DNA of 64,000 nucleotides from Gammaproteobacteria bacterium (GTDB lineage: Bacteria > Pseudomonadota > Gammaproteobacteria > Steroidobacterales > GCA-2729495), in the NCBI GenBank assembly GCA_014337915.1, contig QUBU01000008.1:1-64000 (forward strand). The letters are read 5' to 3'. Positions 37,192 to 46,122 of the stretch are shown in pieces. Positions within the stretch are counted from its first letter, which is position 1. Each line of letters starts with the position of its first letter. A model generated the notes under the pieces. That model had not been told where the DNA came from and made no database searches. It saw only the letters and a list, made by a program, of their open reading frames with translations. Both the position numbers and the translations under genes were made by a program.

Positions 37192-39168
37192 CTACTCCTG
37201 CGACAGCAGCGTGGTGACGTAGCTCAGGGCTTCGCGGGCACTGTGCTCGTCGTAGCCGTACTCCATGACCAGGCGCTCCTGCACCGCGGAGATCTTCTGC
37301 CGCACCTCGTCGTCCGGCCGCGCCGCCGAAGTCACCAGCCGCAGCACGTCGCGGCGCTCCTCGAACAGGTACTGCTCGATGGCCTCGTGCAGGCGCGTGT
37401 GGCTGTCGAGGGTGAACTTGTCGCCGGCCTTGAAGGCCACCATGGCCTTGCGCACCACTTCCTGACGGAAGGACTGCTTGCCGGACTCGGAAATCTTGAT
37501 CTTCTCCTCCACCTTGCGCAGGAAGCGCTCGTCGGCCGGCCTTGCCTCGCCGGTGATCGGGTCCTTCACCTCGCGCTGGTCCAGCGAGGCCTCGACCTCG
37601 TCCAGGTATTTCTCCAGCAACTGCTGGGCTTCGTCCTCGAAGGACGCGAACAGCGCCCGGTGCACGTCTTCCTTGACCCAGCGGTTGTAGAAGTCCTTGC
37701 GTGCCGTCACCAGGAAGTCCACCCAGGCCTTCTTCTGGGCAGCGTCCATGCGGGCATCGCTCTGGATCGCGTCCTTCAGGGCCAGCAGCATTTCCATGCT
37801 GGTGAGGCTGTGCCGGTCGCTGCGGGTGATGGCGTTGGAGATGGCGTTGATGACGAACCGCGGGCTGACCCCGGAGAGGCCCTCGTCCGGGCTCTCGGCG
37901 CGCAGCCGCTCCACCTCGCTGGCGGAGACGCCCTCGACATCCTCGCCGGCATAGACCCGCAGCTTGCGCGACAGGTCCAGGCCTTCCTTTTCCGGCTTCG
38001 TCAGCCGCGTCAGGATCGAAAACACGGCGGCCAGCGGCAGCACATGCGGGTCGAGGTGCACGGCGCGGAACGCGGGGGCGTTCGACACCAGCTTCTGGTA
38101 GATGCGCGCCTCGTCGAGGTAGGACAGCGTGTACGGCACCTTGACGATGACCATGCGATCGAGCAGCGCCTCGTTCTCCTTCTCCTGGAGGAAGCGGTTG
38201 AACTCGGCGAGGTTGGTGTGCGCGACGATGGTCTCGTCCAGGTGGATCAGCGGGAAGCGCGACACCTTGACGTTCTTCTCCTGGGTCAGCGTCAGCAGCA
38301 GGTAGAGGAACTCGCGCTTGACCTTGAGGATCTCGATCATCTCGAGCATGCCGCGGCTGGCCGCATACACGGCGCCGCTCCAGGACCAGGCGCGCGGGTC
38401 GCCCTCGTCACCGATCTCGGCAACCTTCGACAGGTCCACCGAGCCGACCAGGTCGGCGATGTCCGCCGTGGTCGGGTCATGCGGCGCGTAGGTGCCGACA
38501 CCGACGCGGGCCGCCTCCGAGAGGAAGATGCGCTCCACCGGGAACTGCATGAAGTCGCCGCGGAACTCCTCGTCGAGGCGTGCGCGACTGTAGGGCGAGA
38601 GCTCGCCGCTGATCTCCACCCCATAGGTCTCGCGGAACTTGCCGCGCAGGCTGGCCGGCACCAGGTTCAGCGGCGATTCGTGCAGCGGTGAGCCCTGCAG
38701 CGCATACAGCGCGCCGGCATCGGTGTGGCTGTATTCCTCCAGGCCGCGCTTCATGAGGATCACCGCAGAGGACTTGCCGCCCGACGGCGGGCCGAGCAGC
38801 AGCAGCAGGCGGCGGCCGACGTCGGAGCCAGCGCTGGCGGCCTTGAAGTACTCGACCACGCGGTCGAGCGCCTCGTCGATGCCGTAAAGCTCGCTGGTGA
38901 ACAGGTCCTTGGGGTTGCCCGCGGCCGTGCCGGCCGTGGTGTCCGGGCGCTCCGTCCGGTACCAGCCGAGCATGTCGTAGAGATACTGGTGGCTGGTGCG
39001 GACCAGCTGCGGCGCAGCCGCCGGGAACACGTCGCGCAGGAATTCCGCGAAGGTACCGCGCCAGCGCGAGGCCTTGTGGTGAGTGGCGAAGTTCGCCATC
39101 TCTTCGATCAGGCTGTCGCCATTGCGTCCCGGAACAGCCTCGTGCCTGGAGTCCGTCAAGCCCGTCAT
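37192..39168 (-). CDS. prkA: PrkA/YeaG serine protein kinase
   Basis: A 658-residue AAA+/kinase of the PrkA family. The Walker A motif GPPSGGKSS follows VGRRLLLLL, with the AAA core continuing through ARVGVGTYAPHDP and LIHLDETIVAH, and a C-terminal PrkA domain (KDFYNRWVKEDVHRALFAS). PrkA phosphorylates proteins during stress and stationary phase; some members may act as AAA+ proteases. The ATG at 39168 follows GGGAG with seven bases between; a TTG two codons upstream is less likely. It heads prkA-yeaH-spoVR. A predicted promoter lies about 215 bp upstream, leaving a long leader. Confidence 0.95.
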   Translation of the reverse strand: MTGLTDSRHEAVPGRNGDSLIEEMANFATHHKASRWRGTFAEFLRDVFPAAAPQLVRTSHQYLYDMLGWYRTERPDTTAGTAAGNPKDLFTSELYGIDEALDRVVEYFKAASAGSDVGRRLLLLLGPPSGGKSSAVILMKRGLEEYSHTDAGALYALQGSPLHESPLNLVPASLRGKFRETYGVEISGELSPYSRARLDEEFRGDFMQFPVERIFLSEAARVGVGTYAPHDPTTADIADLVGSVDLSKVAEIGDEGDPRAWSWSGAVYAASRGMLEMIEILKVKREFLYLLLTLTQEKNVKVSRFPLIHLDETIVAHTNLAEFNRFLQEKENEALLDRMVIVKVPYTLSYLDEARIYQKLVSNAPAFRAVHLDPHVLPLAAVFSILTRLTKPEKEGLDLSRKLRVYAGEDVEGVSASEVERLRAESPDEGLSGVSPRFVINAISNAITRSDRHSLTSMEMLLALKDAIQSDARMDAAQKKAWVDFLVTARKDFYNRWVKEDVHRALFASFEDEAQQLLEKYLDEVEASLDQREVKDPITGEARPADERFLRKVEEKIKISESGKQSFRQEVVRKAMVAFKAGDKFTLDSHTRLHEAIEQYLFEERRDVLRLVTSAARPDDEVRQKISAVQERLVMEYGYDEHSAREALSYVTTLLSQE

Positions 39169-39533
39169 GCTCAATCTCCCTGATCCGAAGAGATTCGCCG
39201 AAGAAGCCCGTGCCCTCGCTTGTTGTTGTTATTGCCGACCGATCTGCGCGCTTCCCTGAACCTCTGCCTCTGGCTTTGTAGTGGATCCGCCGGCGCCGCG
39301 GTGCCGGTCCGCTGGTTGCGTTCCCAGACTCGTCCTCCATTGAACAGAAGTCTGTGAGCGCATTCACAGTACGCCTATCTTTTATACATAACAGCCGGGA
39401 TCAATCAAGGAAGCCAGCAGCGCAGAATTTCGCGCTTGCTGCCATGCAAACCAGGGCCGCAGGGAGGGGTGTTGACAGGAGATCCGGCGCTGGCGCGGGA
39501 CGCGCACCACGCAGTTGCCGGCGCCGCGCGGCT
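39169..39533. other. Long leader and promoter region upstream of prkA
   Basis: 365 bp without a confident gene. It contains the predicted prkA promoter (39381-39408), an AT-rich patch around 39355-39410, and about 200 nt of putative leader. A minus-strand open frame from 39367 could encode a leader peptide, but its composition is not convincing. Confidence 0.6.
39381..39408 (-). promoter_or_regulatory. Predicted sigma70/sigmaS-type promoter of prkA operon
   Basis: On the minus strand: TTGATT (39408-39403), 16-bp spacer, TATAAA (39386-39381). The start would be near 39374, about 205 nt before the prkA ATG. Confidence 0.6.
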
Positions 39534-40835
39534 TCAGGCCTGGGCGCGCTGGCCACCGTGGCCGAGCCAGGCAGCCTCGAAGTCCGCGGCCGGCATCGGG
39601 GCGCCGTAGTGGAAGCCCTGGCCGAGGTCGCAGCCCATGGCAGCCAGGGCCGCCAGTGTCGCCTGGTCCTCGATGCCCTCGGCCACTACCTCCAGCTGCA
39701 CCGCGTGGGCGAGCTGCACGATCGACGCCACGATGTCACGGTCACGATCCGCGGCGAGCACGCGCGCGACGAAGGCGCGGTCGATCTTCAGTTCGTCGGC
39801 CGGCAGGTCGCGCAGGTAGGCGAGGCTGGAGTAGCCGGTGCCGAAGTCATCGATCGAGGTGCGGGCACCCAGGCCACGCAGCTTGCCCATCGCCCGGGCA
39901 CTGGCAGTGGGGTTCTGCATCAGCGAACTCTCGGTCAGCTCCAGGGTGAGCTGCGTGGCCGGCAGGTTCCAGACATTGATCGCGTTCTCGATGAGGTCGA
40001 CCAGGTCCGGATCGGCCAGGTTGCCTGCCGCGAGGTTCACCGAGACGTTGAACTGCGGCCAGCCCTCGGCCCAGGCCGCCACCTGGCGCAGCGACGAGTT
40101 CAGCACGAACCAGAGCAGCGAGCGGATGCTCTGGGTATTCTCGATCACTGGCAGGAACTGCCCCGGCGGCACATAGCCGACCCGCGGATGGCACCAGCGC
40201 ACCAGCGCCTCGGCACCGTGCAGCCGGCCGCTGCGCAGGTCGACCTGCGGCTGGTAGAAGATCTCGAACTCCCCGGCCTTCAGCGCCTCCTCGACATCGA
40301 ACCAGGTGTACGGGCTGGCGGCCCCCGGCGCCGCCAGCAGCGACGGCGTGAACAGCACATGGGGCTCGTCCCGGCTGCGGGCGACATCCAGCGCCACCTC
40401 GCACTGCCGCAGCAGCTCCTCGCCGCTGTGCGCCGGCTCGGGCAGCAGCGAGATGCCGGTGCGCGCGCGCACCCGCGCACGGCCGTTGCCGATGACCACC
40501 GGCTCGGTGACCGCCCGCGCCGCCCGGTCGGCAGCCAGCACCGCGTGGCCCTCGTGCAGCGGATTGTCGATCAGCAGCGCGAAAGTGCGGCTGTTGACGC
40601 CAAAGACCCGGTCCTGCTCGCGGGCCACGGCGCCGAGTCGCTGCGTGATCTCCTCGAGCACCCGGTCGCCACCGAGGTAGCCGAAGCGGCTGTTGACCTC
40701 CTCGAGGCCGGAGAGCTGGATGAGCATCAGCGCCAGTGTGGGCGAGCCACTGCGGGCCCGCAGGGCATCGATCTCGCGCAGCAGCAACGAGTAGCGGAAC
40801 TGGGTCGCCGTGGAGTCCTGCGGCTTGCCGTTCAT
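39534..40835 (-). CDS. Degenerate GGDEF - active-type EAL cyclic-di-GMP phosphodiesterase
   Basis: A 433-residue protein starting at ATG 40835 (MNGKPQDST). The N-terminal GGDEF-like domain (about 15-165) keeps the fold (LIQLSGLEEVNSRFGYLGGD) but its signature is replaced by GVNSRTFALL, so it cannot make c-di-GMP. The EAL domain (about 180-430) has the full catalytic set: GAEALVRW, FNVSVNLAAG, TLELTESSL, SIDDFGTGYSSL, ELKIDRAFV, VVAEGIED. It probably hydrolyses c-di-GMP to pGpG. It lies ten bases after the HD-GYP gene stop, forming a two-gene c-di-GMP operon. No sensor or TM domain is present, so it is cytoplasmic. Confidence 0.92.
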   Translation of the reverse strand: MNGKPQDSTATQFRYSLLLREIDALRARSGSPTLALMLIQLSGLEEVNSRFGYLGGDRVLEEITQRLGAVAREQDRVFGVNSRTFALLIDNPLHEGHAVLAADRAARAVTEPVVIGNGRARVRARTGISLLPEPAHSGEELLRQCEVALDVARSRDEPHVLFTPSLLAAPGAASPYTWFDVEEALKAGEFEIFYQPQVDLRSGRLHGAEALVRWCHPRVGYVPPGQFLPVIENTQSIRSLLWFVLNSSLRQVAAWAEGWPQFNVSVNLAAGNLADPDLVDLIENAINVWNLPATQLTLELTESSLMQNPTASARAMGKLRGLGARTSIDDFGTGYSSLAYLRDLPADELKIDRAFVARVLAADRDRDIVASIVQLAHAVQLEVVAEGIEDQATLAALAAMGCDLGQGFHYGAPMPAADFEAAWLGHGGQRAQA

Positions 40836-40845
40836 GGCCGCTGTC

Positions 40846-42183
40846 TCAGCCGATGAAGTAGTTCTTCGGATCCAGGCCGAAGGCCCCGGTCTCGTGGCCG
40901 CGGACGATCCAGCTGGCATTGCGTTCGCTTGGATCGCTGGGACACTGGCGCAGGTCCAGGCTGCGGAACTCGCGCAGCGGCTGCTTGTCGGCGTCGAGCA
41001 CCAGCAGCACCTTGGGGCGCAGCCGGCGGATGCGGTTCTGCTCTACCACGATGCCCACCTCGCCGGTGTTCATCTCGACGACGCTGCCGGTGGGGAACAT
41101 GCCCATGGCCTGGACGAACTGCTCGACCATCTCCTTCTGGAACTGCACTCCCGACAGTGTGTTGAGCTCGCGGATGGCATCGTAGGGTGACTTGGCGGCG
41201 GCCCAGGGGCGGTGGCTGGTCATGGCGTCGTAGCAGTCCACCAGGCCGCCGATGCGGGCGAACACCGGGATATCCGCGCCCTTCAGTCCCCGCGGGTAAC
41301 CCGAGCCGTCGGCGCGTTCATGATGGCCCTCGATCATCGCCAGCACGTCGGCATTGATGCCCGGCGTGAGCTTGACCATGTCCAGGCCGTAGCCGACGTG
41401 CTTCCTCACGGCGTCGAACTCGCCCGCGGAGAGCTTGCCCTCCCTGCTGACCAGGCTCTCGGGCAGTTTCGCCTTGCCGATGTCGAGCAGCATGCCGCCC
41501 ATGGCCAGCGTGTCCAGGCCCTGGCGATCGAAGCCGAGGTGGCGCCCGAGGATCACCGCCCAGACCGAGGAGGCGATGGAATGGTGGTAGGCGTATTCGT
41601 CGCGCTTGCGCAGGTAGACCAGCCAGGCCATGGCATCCTGGTTGCGCAGCACGCTGTCGATCATCGGCTTGACGGCCGTCTGCACCTTCTCGACATCGAC
41701 ACCGGCACCCTTGCGGATGTGGACCAGCACTTCGTTCATGGTGGCCACGGCGGCGTCGTAGGCCCGGATGGCCTGCGGTGCCTCGCGGGCAGTGCTCACC
41801 TGGTTACGGTATTCGCGGTGGCCATCGACCCGGGCGGCCAGTGCGCCGGTGGGATCCAGCCGCGTGACGGCGCGCATCAGCCGCCCGGCCAGCGTCGAGG
41901 GCTCGGCATGGCTGCGGTTGTGGGCCGTGGCATGGCCGTTCATCACGGCCTCGTGATTGCGCGGGCGCAGGGCCTGCAGCACCTTTTCCTTCGGCAGCGA
42001 GCTGCGCGTGACGTCTATATAGACGTGCTTGCAGAACTTGCGCAGCAGCTTGAGTTCGCTGTCCTCGCGGATCTCGAAGCCCTGGAACAGGAACGGGGTC
42101 TCCAGCCAGGGACGGTCGAGCTGGGCCACGAACATGCCCCGCTCGAGGTTGGCGGTCTCGATCTTCTGACGCTTGAACAGCAC
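40846..42183 (-). CDS. DUF3391/HD-GYP-like protein
   Basis: A 445-residue protein with N-terminal DUF3391 (NLERGMFVAQLDRPWLETPF) and a C-terminal HD-GYP-like domain. The first-helix His is kept (YAYHHSIASS), as are RKHVGYG, EGHHERADGSGYPRGLKG and DCYDAM. The HD dyad reads MLLDIGK, with Leu in place of His, exactly as in the paralogue at 20.7-21.9 kb. Most ligands are present, so residual activity is possible, unlike the other copy. The start is GTG at 42183. Together with the downstream EAL gene it forms a c-di-GMP operon. Confidence 0.88.
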   Translation of the reverse strand: MLFKRQKIETANLERGMFVAQLDRPWLETPFLFQGFEIREDSELKLLRKFCKHVYIDVTRSSLPKEKVLQALRPRNHEAVMNGHATAHNRSHAEPSTLAGRLMRAVTRLDPTGALAARVDGHREYRNQVSTAREAPQAIRAYDAAVATMNEVLVHIRKGAGVDVEKVQTAVKPMIDSVLRNQDAMAWLVYLRKRDEYAYHHSIASSVWAVILGRHLGFDRQGLDTLAMGGMLLDIGKAKLPESLVSREGKLSAGEFDAVRKHVGYGLDMVKLTPGINADVLAMIEGHHERADGSGYPRGLKGADIPVFARIGGLVDCYDAMTSHRPWAAAKSPYDAIRELNTLSGVQFQKEMVEQFVQAMGMFPTGSVVEMNTGEVGIVVEQNRIRRLRPKVLLVLDADKQPLREFRSLDLRQCPSDPSERNASWIVRGHETGAFGLDPKNYFIG

Positions 42184-42288
42184 TGGAAGCCCCGGACTTG
42201 CAACGCAGGCACAGATGCCCGGTCATAATAGCCACCCGGGCCGGGGCCGCTGTGGCCAGGGTCACAATCCGGGGACGGAGGGCGGACG

Positions 42289-42636
42289 ATGAGAAGACTG
42301 GCTGCGGGCATGGTGGTGCTGCTGGCGGGCTGCTCCGGCGCCACCGGACCCATCATCGACACCAAGGGCGTGGACATGGCGCACTACCAGCAGGATCTCG
42401 CCGAATGCGAGGCCTATGCCACGCAGGTATCCACCGGCACGGCCGTCGCCAAGGGCGCCGCCGGCGGTGCGGCGGTGGGCGCGGCCATCGGCGCCATCGC
42501 CGGGGGCAGCGCCGGCAAGGGCGCCGGCATCGGCGCAGTCTCGGGGGCTGCGCAATCAGCGCGGATGTCCGATCGCGAGAAGGCGGACGTGGTGCGCAAC
42601 TGCCTGCGCGGCCGCGGCTACAAGGTACTCAACTGA
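42289..42636 (+). CDS. Glycine-zipper lipoprotein
   Basis: A 115-residue lipoprotein with lipobox LLAGC (Cys15) and a glycine-zipper two-TM domain: VAKGAAGGAAVGAAIGAIAG, continuing GSAGKGAGIGAVSGAA (about 53-88). Such proteins associate with the outer membrane. The tail (VVRNCLRGRGYKVLN) has one Cys that could pair with another in LAECEAY. It is divergent from the HD-GYP gene and 17 bp before the MscS gene, so the two are probably co-transcribed. Confidence 0.85.
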   Translation: MRRLAAGMVVLLAGCSGATGPIIDTKGVDMAHYQQDLAECEAYATQVSTGTAVAKGAAGGAAVGAAIGAIAGGSAGKGAGIGAVSGAAQSARMSDREKADVVRNCLRGRGYKVLN

Positions 42637-42653
42637 CGGGGGAAACAGTCATC

Positions 42654-43466
42654 ATGGATTTCGAGAACCTGCTCCAGTCCGGCGCGACGCTCGCGCTCAA
42701 CCTCGGCCTGAAGATCCTCGGCGCGCTCGCCGCATGGATCGTCGGCCGCTGGCTCATCAACCTGGTCATCCGCCTGACCGGCAAGGCGCTGAGCCGCCAG
42801 CAGGTGGACCCGACCCTGCAGCGCTATCTCGGCTCCATCATCGGCGTCACCCTGAACGTGGTGCTGGTGGTCGCCATCCTCGGCTACTTCGGCCTGGAGA
42901 CCACCTCCTTCGCCGCCCTGCTGGCCGCGGCGGGCATCGCCATCGGCGCCGCCTGGAGCGGGCTGCTGGCGAACTTCGCCGCCGGCGTGTTCCTGGTGAT
43001 CCTGCGGCCCTTCAAGGTCGGTGACTTCATCGCCGCCGGCGGCGTCGAGGGCGTAGTGGAGGCCATCGGCCTGTTCGGCACCACCATCAACAGCGGCGAC
43101 AACGTCCACACCATCGTCGGCAACAACAAGATCTTCAGCGACAACATCCGCAACTTCACCGTCAACCCCTGGCGGCGGGTGGACCGGCTGGCACAGCTCG
43201 CCCACGGCGTGGACCCGAAGGACGCCGCCGCGCGCCTCAAGGCCGCGCTGGCGAAGATCCCGAACGTGATGACCAGCCCCGCGCCCGATGTCGAGATCAT
43301 CGACTTCACGGCGATGGGCCCGGTGCTGGCGGTGCGCCCCTACTGCCACAACGACCACTACTGGCAGGTGTTCTTCGACACCAACCGGGTCATCGCCGAG
43401 ACCTTCGGCGCCGCCGGCTATCCGGTGCCCGAGCAGCATCTGCGGCTGCAACAGGGCGCGCGCTGA
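42654..43466 (+). CDS. MscS-type small-conductance mechanosensitive channel
   Basis: A 270-residue channel of the MscS family (E. coli MscS is 286). Three TM segments cover about 10-105; the pore helix TM3 is Gly/Ala-rich (FAALLAAAGIAIGAAWSGLL, then ANFAAGVFLVILRPFKVGD), and a cytoplasmic beta domain follows (GVVEAIGLFGTTINSGDN). The channel releases solutes on osmotic downshock. GGGGGAAAC precedes the ATG at 42654. It sits directly after the glycine-zipper lipoprotein gene. Confidence 0.93.
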   Translation: MDFENLLQSGATLALNLGLKILGALAAWIVGRWLINLVIRLTGKALSRQQVDPTLQRYLGSIIGVTLNVVLVVAILGYFGLETTSFAALLAAAGIAIGAAWSGLLANFAAGVFLVILRPFKVGDFIAAGGVEGVVEAIGLFGTTINSGDNVHTIVGNNKIFSDNIRNFTVNPWRRVDRLAQLAHGVDPKDAAARLKAALAKIPNVMTSPAPDVEIIDFTAMGPVLAVRPYCHNDHYWQVFFDTNRVIAETFGAAGYPVPEQHLRLQQGAR

Positions 43467-43552
43467 GCGGGTGCGCCCGGCGATCCGCCGGTGCGGTGAT
43501 CCCGCGCCGGCCGTAACCTTTACATAACGCGGCCCGGGCCTGCCCCTGGCCC

Positions 43553-43580
43553 TTGTGCTGCCCTGCGGGAGGACTACAAT
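43553..43580 (+). promoter_or_regulatory. Predicted promoter of the repeat protein
   Basis: TTGTGC (43553-43558), 16-bp spacer, TACAAT (43575-43580). The start would be near 43587, giving a leader of about 48 nt with AAGGAG before the ATG at 43635. Confidence 0.6.
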
Positions 43581-43634
43581 CGGTCACCGACGCGCCGTTC
43601 TGTCCAATCAACAATAACGACAAGGAGCGCCGTC

Positions 43635-46115
43635 ATGAGCCCACGCTACCGTGCTCGCCTGCGGACCTGCCTCATCACCGCAGCCGCCCTCCTCCCATTT
43701 CCGGCCGCGCTCGGCGCCACGCTGACCTGGAACAACTCGACGGGTGACTGGCAGCTCGGCAGCAACTGGGTTCCCCCCGGCCCGCCGGGTGCCGCCGACA
43801 TTGCCGTCATCAATGGCGGCAACTCGCAGCTGAATGCGCCGGCGACGATCGCCGGCCTGACCCAGACCGCAGGTACCCTGTCAGGCACCGGCGCGCTCAC
43901 GGTCACTGGCGCCTCCAGCTGGACAGCAGGCACGCAGTCCGGGGCCGGGACCACGCAGTTCGACGGCACGTTGGCCGTCAGCGGCCCCGGCGCCAAGTCC
44001 ATTTCCGGCGGGCGCAGCCTCAACCTGCAGGGCACGACGACCTGGGGCGGCAACACCGCGAACAACAACAATGCCATCAGCTTCGCTGGCGGCACCATCA
44101 ACAACAGCGGCAGCTTCAACGACCAGAACGCCTTCTCGACCGCCCTCAGCCACTTCAGTGGCACCAATACCTTCAACAACACCGGCAGTTACACCAAGAG
44201 CGGCAACTCCACCACCACCATCGGCATTGCCTTCAACAATACCGGCAGCCTGGCGATCAACGCCGGCTCGATGCTGCTCAACGGCAGCACGCATTCCGGA
44301 CCCATCAGCATCGGCTCCGGCGCCTCGCTCGAGTTCCGCAATGGCACCAACACGCTAAACGGCGTGACGGTCTCCGGCGCAGGCACGCTCGTCATCAGCA
44401 CCGACAATGTCGGCGCGGATGGCGTGCCGTCGATCAACGGCGGCCAGGTCGATACCGCCTTCCTGCTCAGCGGCGGCCCGCTCTACGGCACCGCGCATAC
44501 CATCAACGGCACCGCCACCTGGACCGGCGGCTCGATCCGCGGCGACGGCGCCGGCGACTTCGAGGTGACCAGCTTCAACAACGACCTGACGATCTCGGGC
44601 GCCGGCACCAAGGGCATCTACCTGGGGCGCACCATCAACCTCAACGCGGTGACCACCTGGACCGGCAATACCGGCGCCAACAACAACGCCATCAGCTTCT
44701 CCAATGGTGGCACGGTCAACAACAACGGCACCTTCAACGACAACAACGGCTTCGACGCCTTCATCGAGCACAGCGTCGGCGGGCCGCATAACTTCAACAA
44801 TGCCGGCACCTACAACAAGAATGGCAATTCGGTGACCACCGTCGACGGCGGCGTCGCCTTCAACAACGCTGGCACGGTCAACATCAATGCCGGCACCTTC
44901 CGGCCCTCCGGCGGCAGCAGCACCGGCAGCTTCGTCATCGCCGCCGGCGCCACGCTGGACTTCCGCAACGGCAACAGCACCCTCGACCAGGCCACCACCA
45001 GCGGCGCCGGCCTGCTCATGATCAGCAGCGACAATGTCGGCGCCGATGCCATCGTCACCGTGAACGGCGGCAGCCATACCACCGCCTTCACCCTGAGCGG
45101 CAGCACCATGAACGGCGCGGATCACAGCTTCCAGGGTCCGGTCAGCTGGACCGGCGGCGCGATCGCCGGCGACGGCACGGGCGGCTTCGAGTCCACCACG
45201 TTCACGAACGATGTCAGCATCAGCGGCGCCGCTACCAAGACCCTCCAGGCCGGACGCACCCTCAACCTGCAGGGCACCACGACCTGGAGCGGCAACACCG
45301 CCAACAACAACAACGCGATCCGCTTCTGGAACGGCGCGACGCTGAACAACAACGGCACCTTCAACGACGACAACAGCTTCAATGCCTTCGTCGAGCACAA
45401 CGTCGGCGGGCCGCACAATTTCAACAACGTCGGCACCTACAACAAGAACGGCAGCTCCGTCACGCTGTTCGACCTCGGCGTGAACCTCAACAATACCGGC
45501 CAGTTCAACGTCAACGCCGGCACGGTCCAGGTGGTCAACGCCTTCGACAACCAGGGCAGCATCAGCACTGCGGACGCGGCCACCTTTGCCACCACCAGCA
45601 CCTCGGTGGACCTGCAGAACCACGGCATCCTGCAGGGCACCGGCACCTACGATCCGGCCGCGGGCCGCGCGGTCATCAATGCCGGTGAGGTGCGCCCGGG
45701 TACCGCGACGACTGTCGGCAGCCTGACCATGGCGGGCAACTTCAGCCAGGGCGCGGCCGGCCTGTTCCAGGTGAACCTGGCGTCGCTGGCGGCGTTCGAC
45801 TCCATGGACGTGCTCGGCAACCTGGCGCTCGCAGGCGTGCTGCAGGTGACCAGCCTCGGCGGCTACAACCCGGTGCTCGGCGACAGCTTCACCATCATCA
45901 CCTTCGATGACGGCGTGGTTGACGCCACCGATCTCGCGGGCAGCTTCGGCAGCATCGCCGCCGTCGGCTTCGATCCCGCCCTGCTGTTCGAGGTGCTGTA
46001 CCTCGACCACTCGGTGGTGCTGACCGTGGCAGCCGTGCCGCTGCCGCCGGTCTGGCCGCTGGCCGGCACCGCGCTGGCCGCGCTGGCATTCCGCGCCCGC
46101 CGCCGGCGCAGCTAG
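43635..46115 (+). CDS. Large secreted beta-repeat protein with VPLPP-CTERM sorting signal
   Basis: An 826-residue exported protein. The signal peptide ends around AALG|ATLTW, followed by NNSTGDWQLGSNWVPPG, a motif common at the start of autotransporter-like beta-helix repeats. Residues about 129-620 contain three copies of a roughly 205-209-residue unit rich in Asn, Gly, Thr and Ser (TTTW-N-NTANNNNAI-FNDxN-FNNxGTYxKxGxS). There is no autotransporter barrel; instead it ends VPLPPVWPLAGTALAALAF plus RARRRR, a PEP-CTERM/VPLPA-type sorting signal. It would be processed and anchored by an exosortase and probably serves as an adhesin or matrix protein. It has its own predicted promoter. Confidence 0.85.
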   Translation: MSPRYRARLRTCLITAAALLPFPAALGATLTWNNSTGDWQLGSNWVPPGPPGAADIAVINGGNSQLNAPATIAGLTQTAGTLSGTGALTVTGASSWTAGTQSGAGTTQFDGTLAVSGPGAKSISGGRSLNLQGTTTWGGNTANNNNAISFAGGTINNSGSFNDQNAFSTALSHFSGTNTFNNTGSYTKSGNSTTTIGIAFNNTGSLAINAGSMLLNGSTHSGPISIGSGASLEFRNGTNTLNGVTVSGAGTLVISTDNVGADGVPSINGGQVDTAFLLSGGPLYGTAHTINGTATWTGGSIRGDGAGDFEVTSFNNDLTISGAGTKGIYLGRTINLNAVTTWTGNTGANNNAISFSNGGTVNNNGTFNDNNGFDAFIEHSVGGPHNFNNAGTYNKNGNSVTTVDGGVAFNNAGTVNINAGTFRPSGGSSTGSFVIAAGATLDFRNGNSTLDQATTSGAGLLMISSDNVGADAIVTVNGGSHTTAFTLSGSTMNGADHSFQGPVSWTGGAIAGDGTGGFESTTFTNDVSISGAATKTLQAGRTLNLQGTTTWSGNTANNNNAIRFWNGATLNNNGTFNDDNSFNAFVEHNVGGPHNFNNVGTYNKNGSSVTLFDLGVNLNNTGQFNVNAGTVQVVNAFDNQGSISTADAATFATTSTSVDLQNHGILQGTGTYDPAAGRAVINAGEVRPGTATTVGSLTMAGNFSQGAAGLFQVNLASLAAFDSMDVLGNLALAGVLQVTSLGGYNPVLGDSFTIITFDDGVVDATDLAGSFGSIAAVGFDPALLFEVLYLDHSVVLTVAAVPLPPVWPLAGTALAALAFRARRRRS
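44019..45480 (+). repeat. Three internal repeats of about 205-209 codons
   Basis: Core blocks begin at codons for residues 129 (base 44019), 334 (44634) and 543 (45261). Each carries TTW-x-GNT-x-(A/N)NNNAI, a short spacer, FND, then FNN and GTY/GSY-x-K-x-G. A second block (EFRNGTNTLNG and DFRNGNSTLDQ) repeats between them. The third copy lacks that second block, so the repeat ends in a partial unit. Confidence 0.85.
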
Positions 46116-46122
46116 CTGCCAG

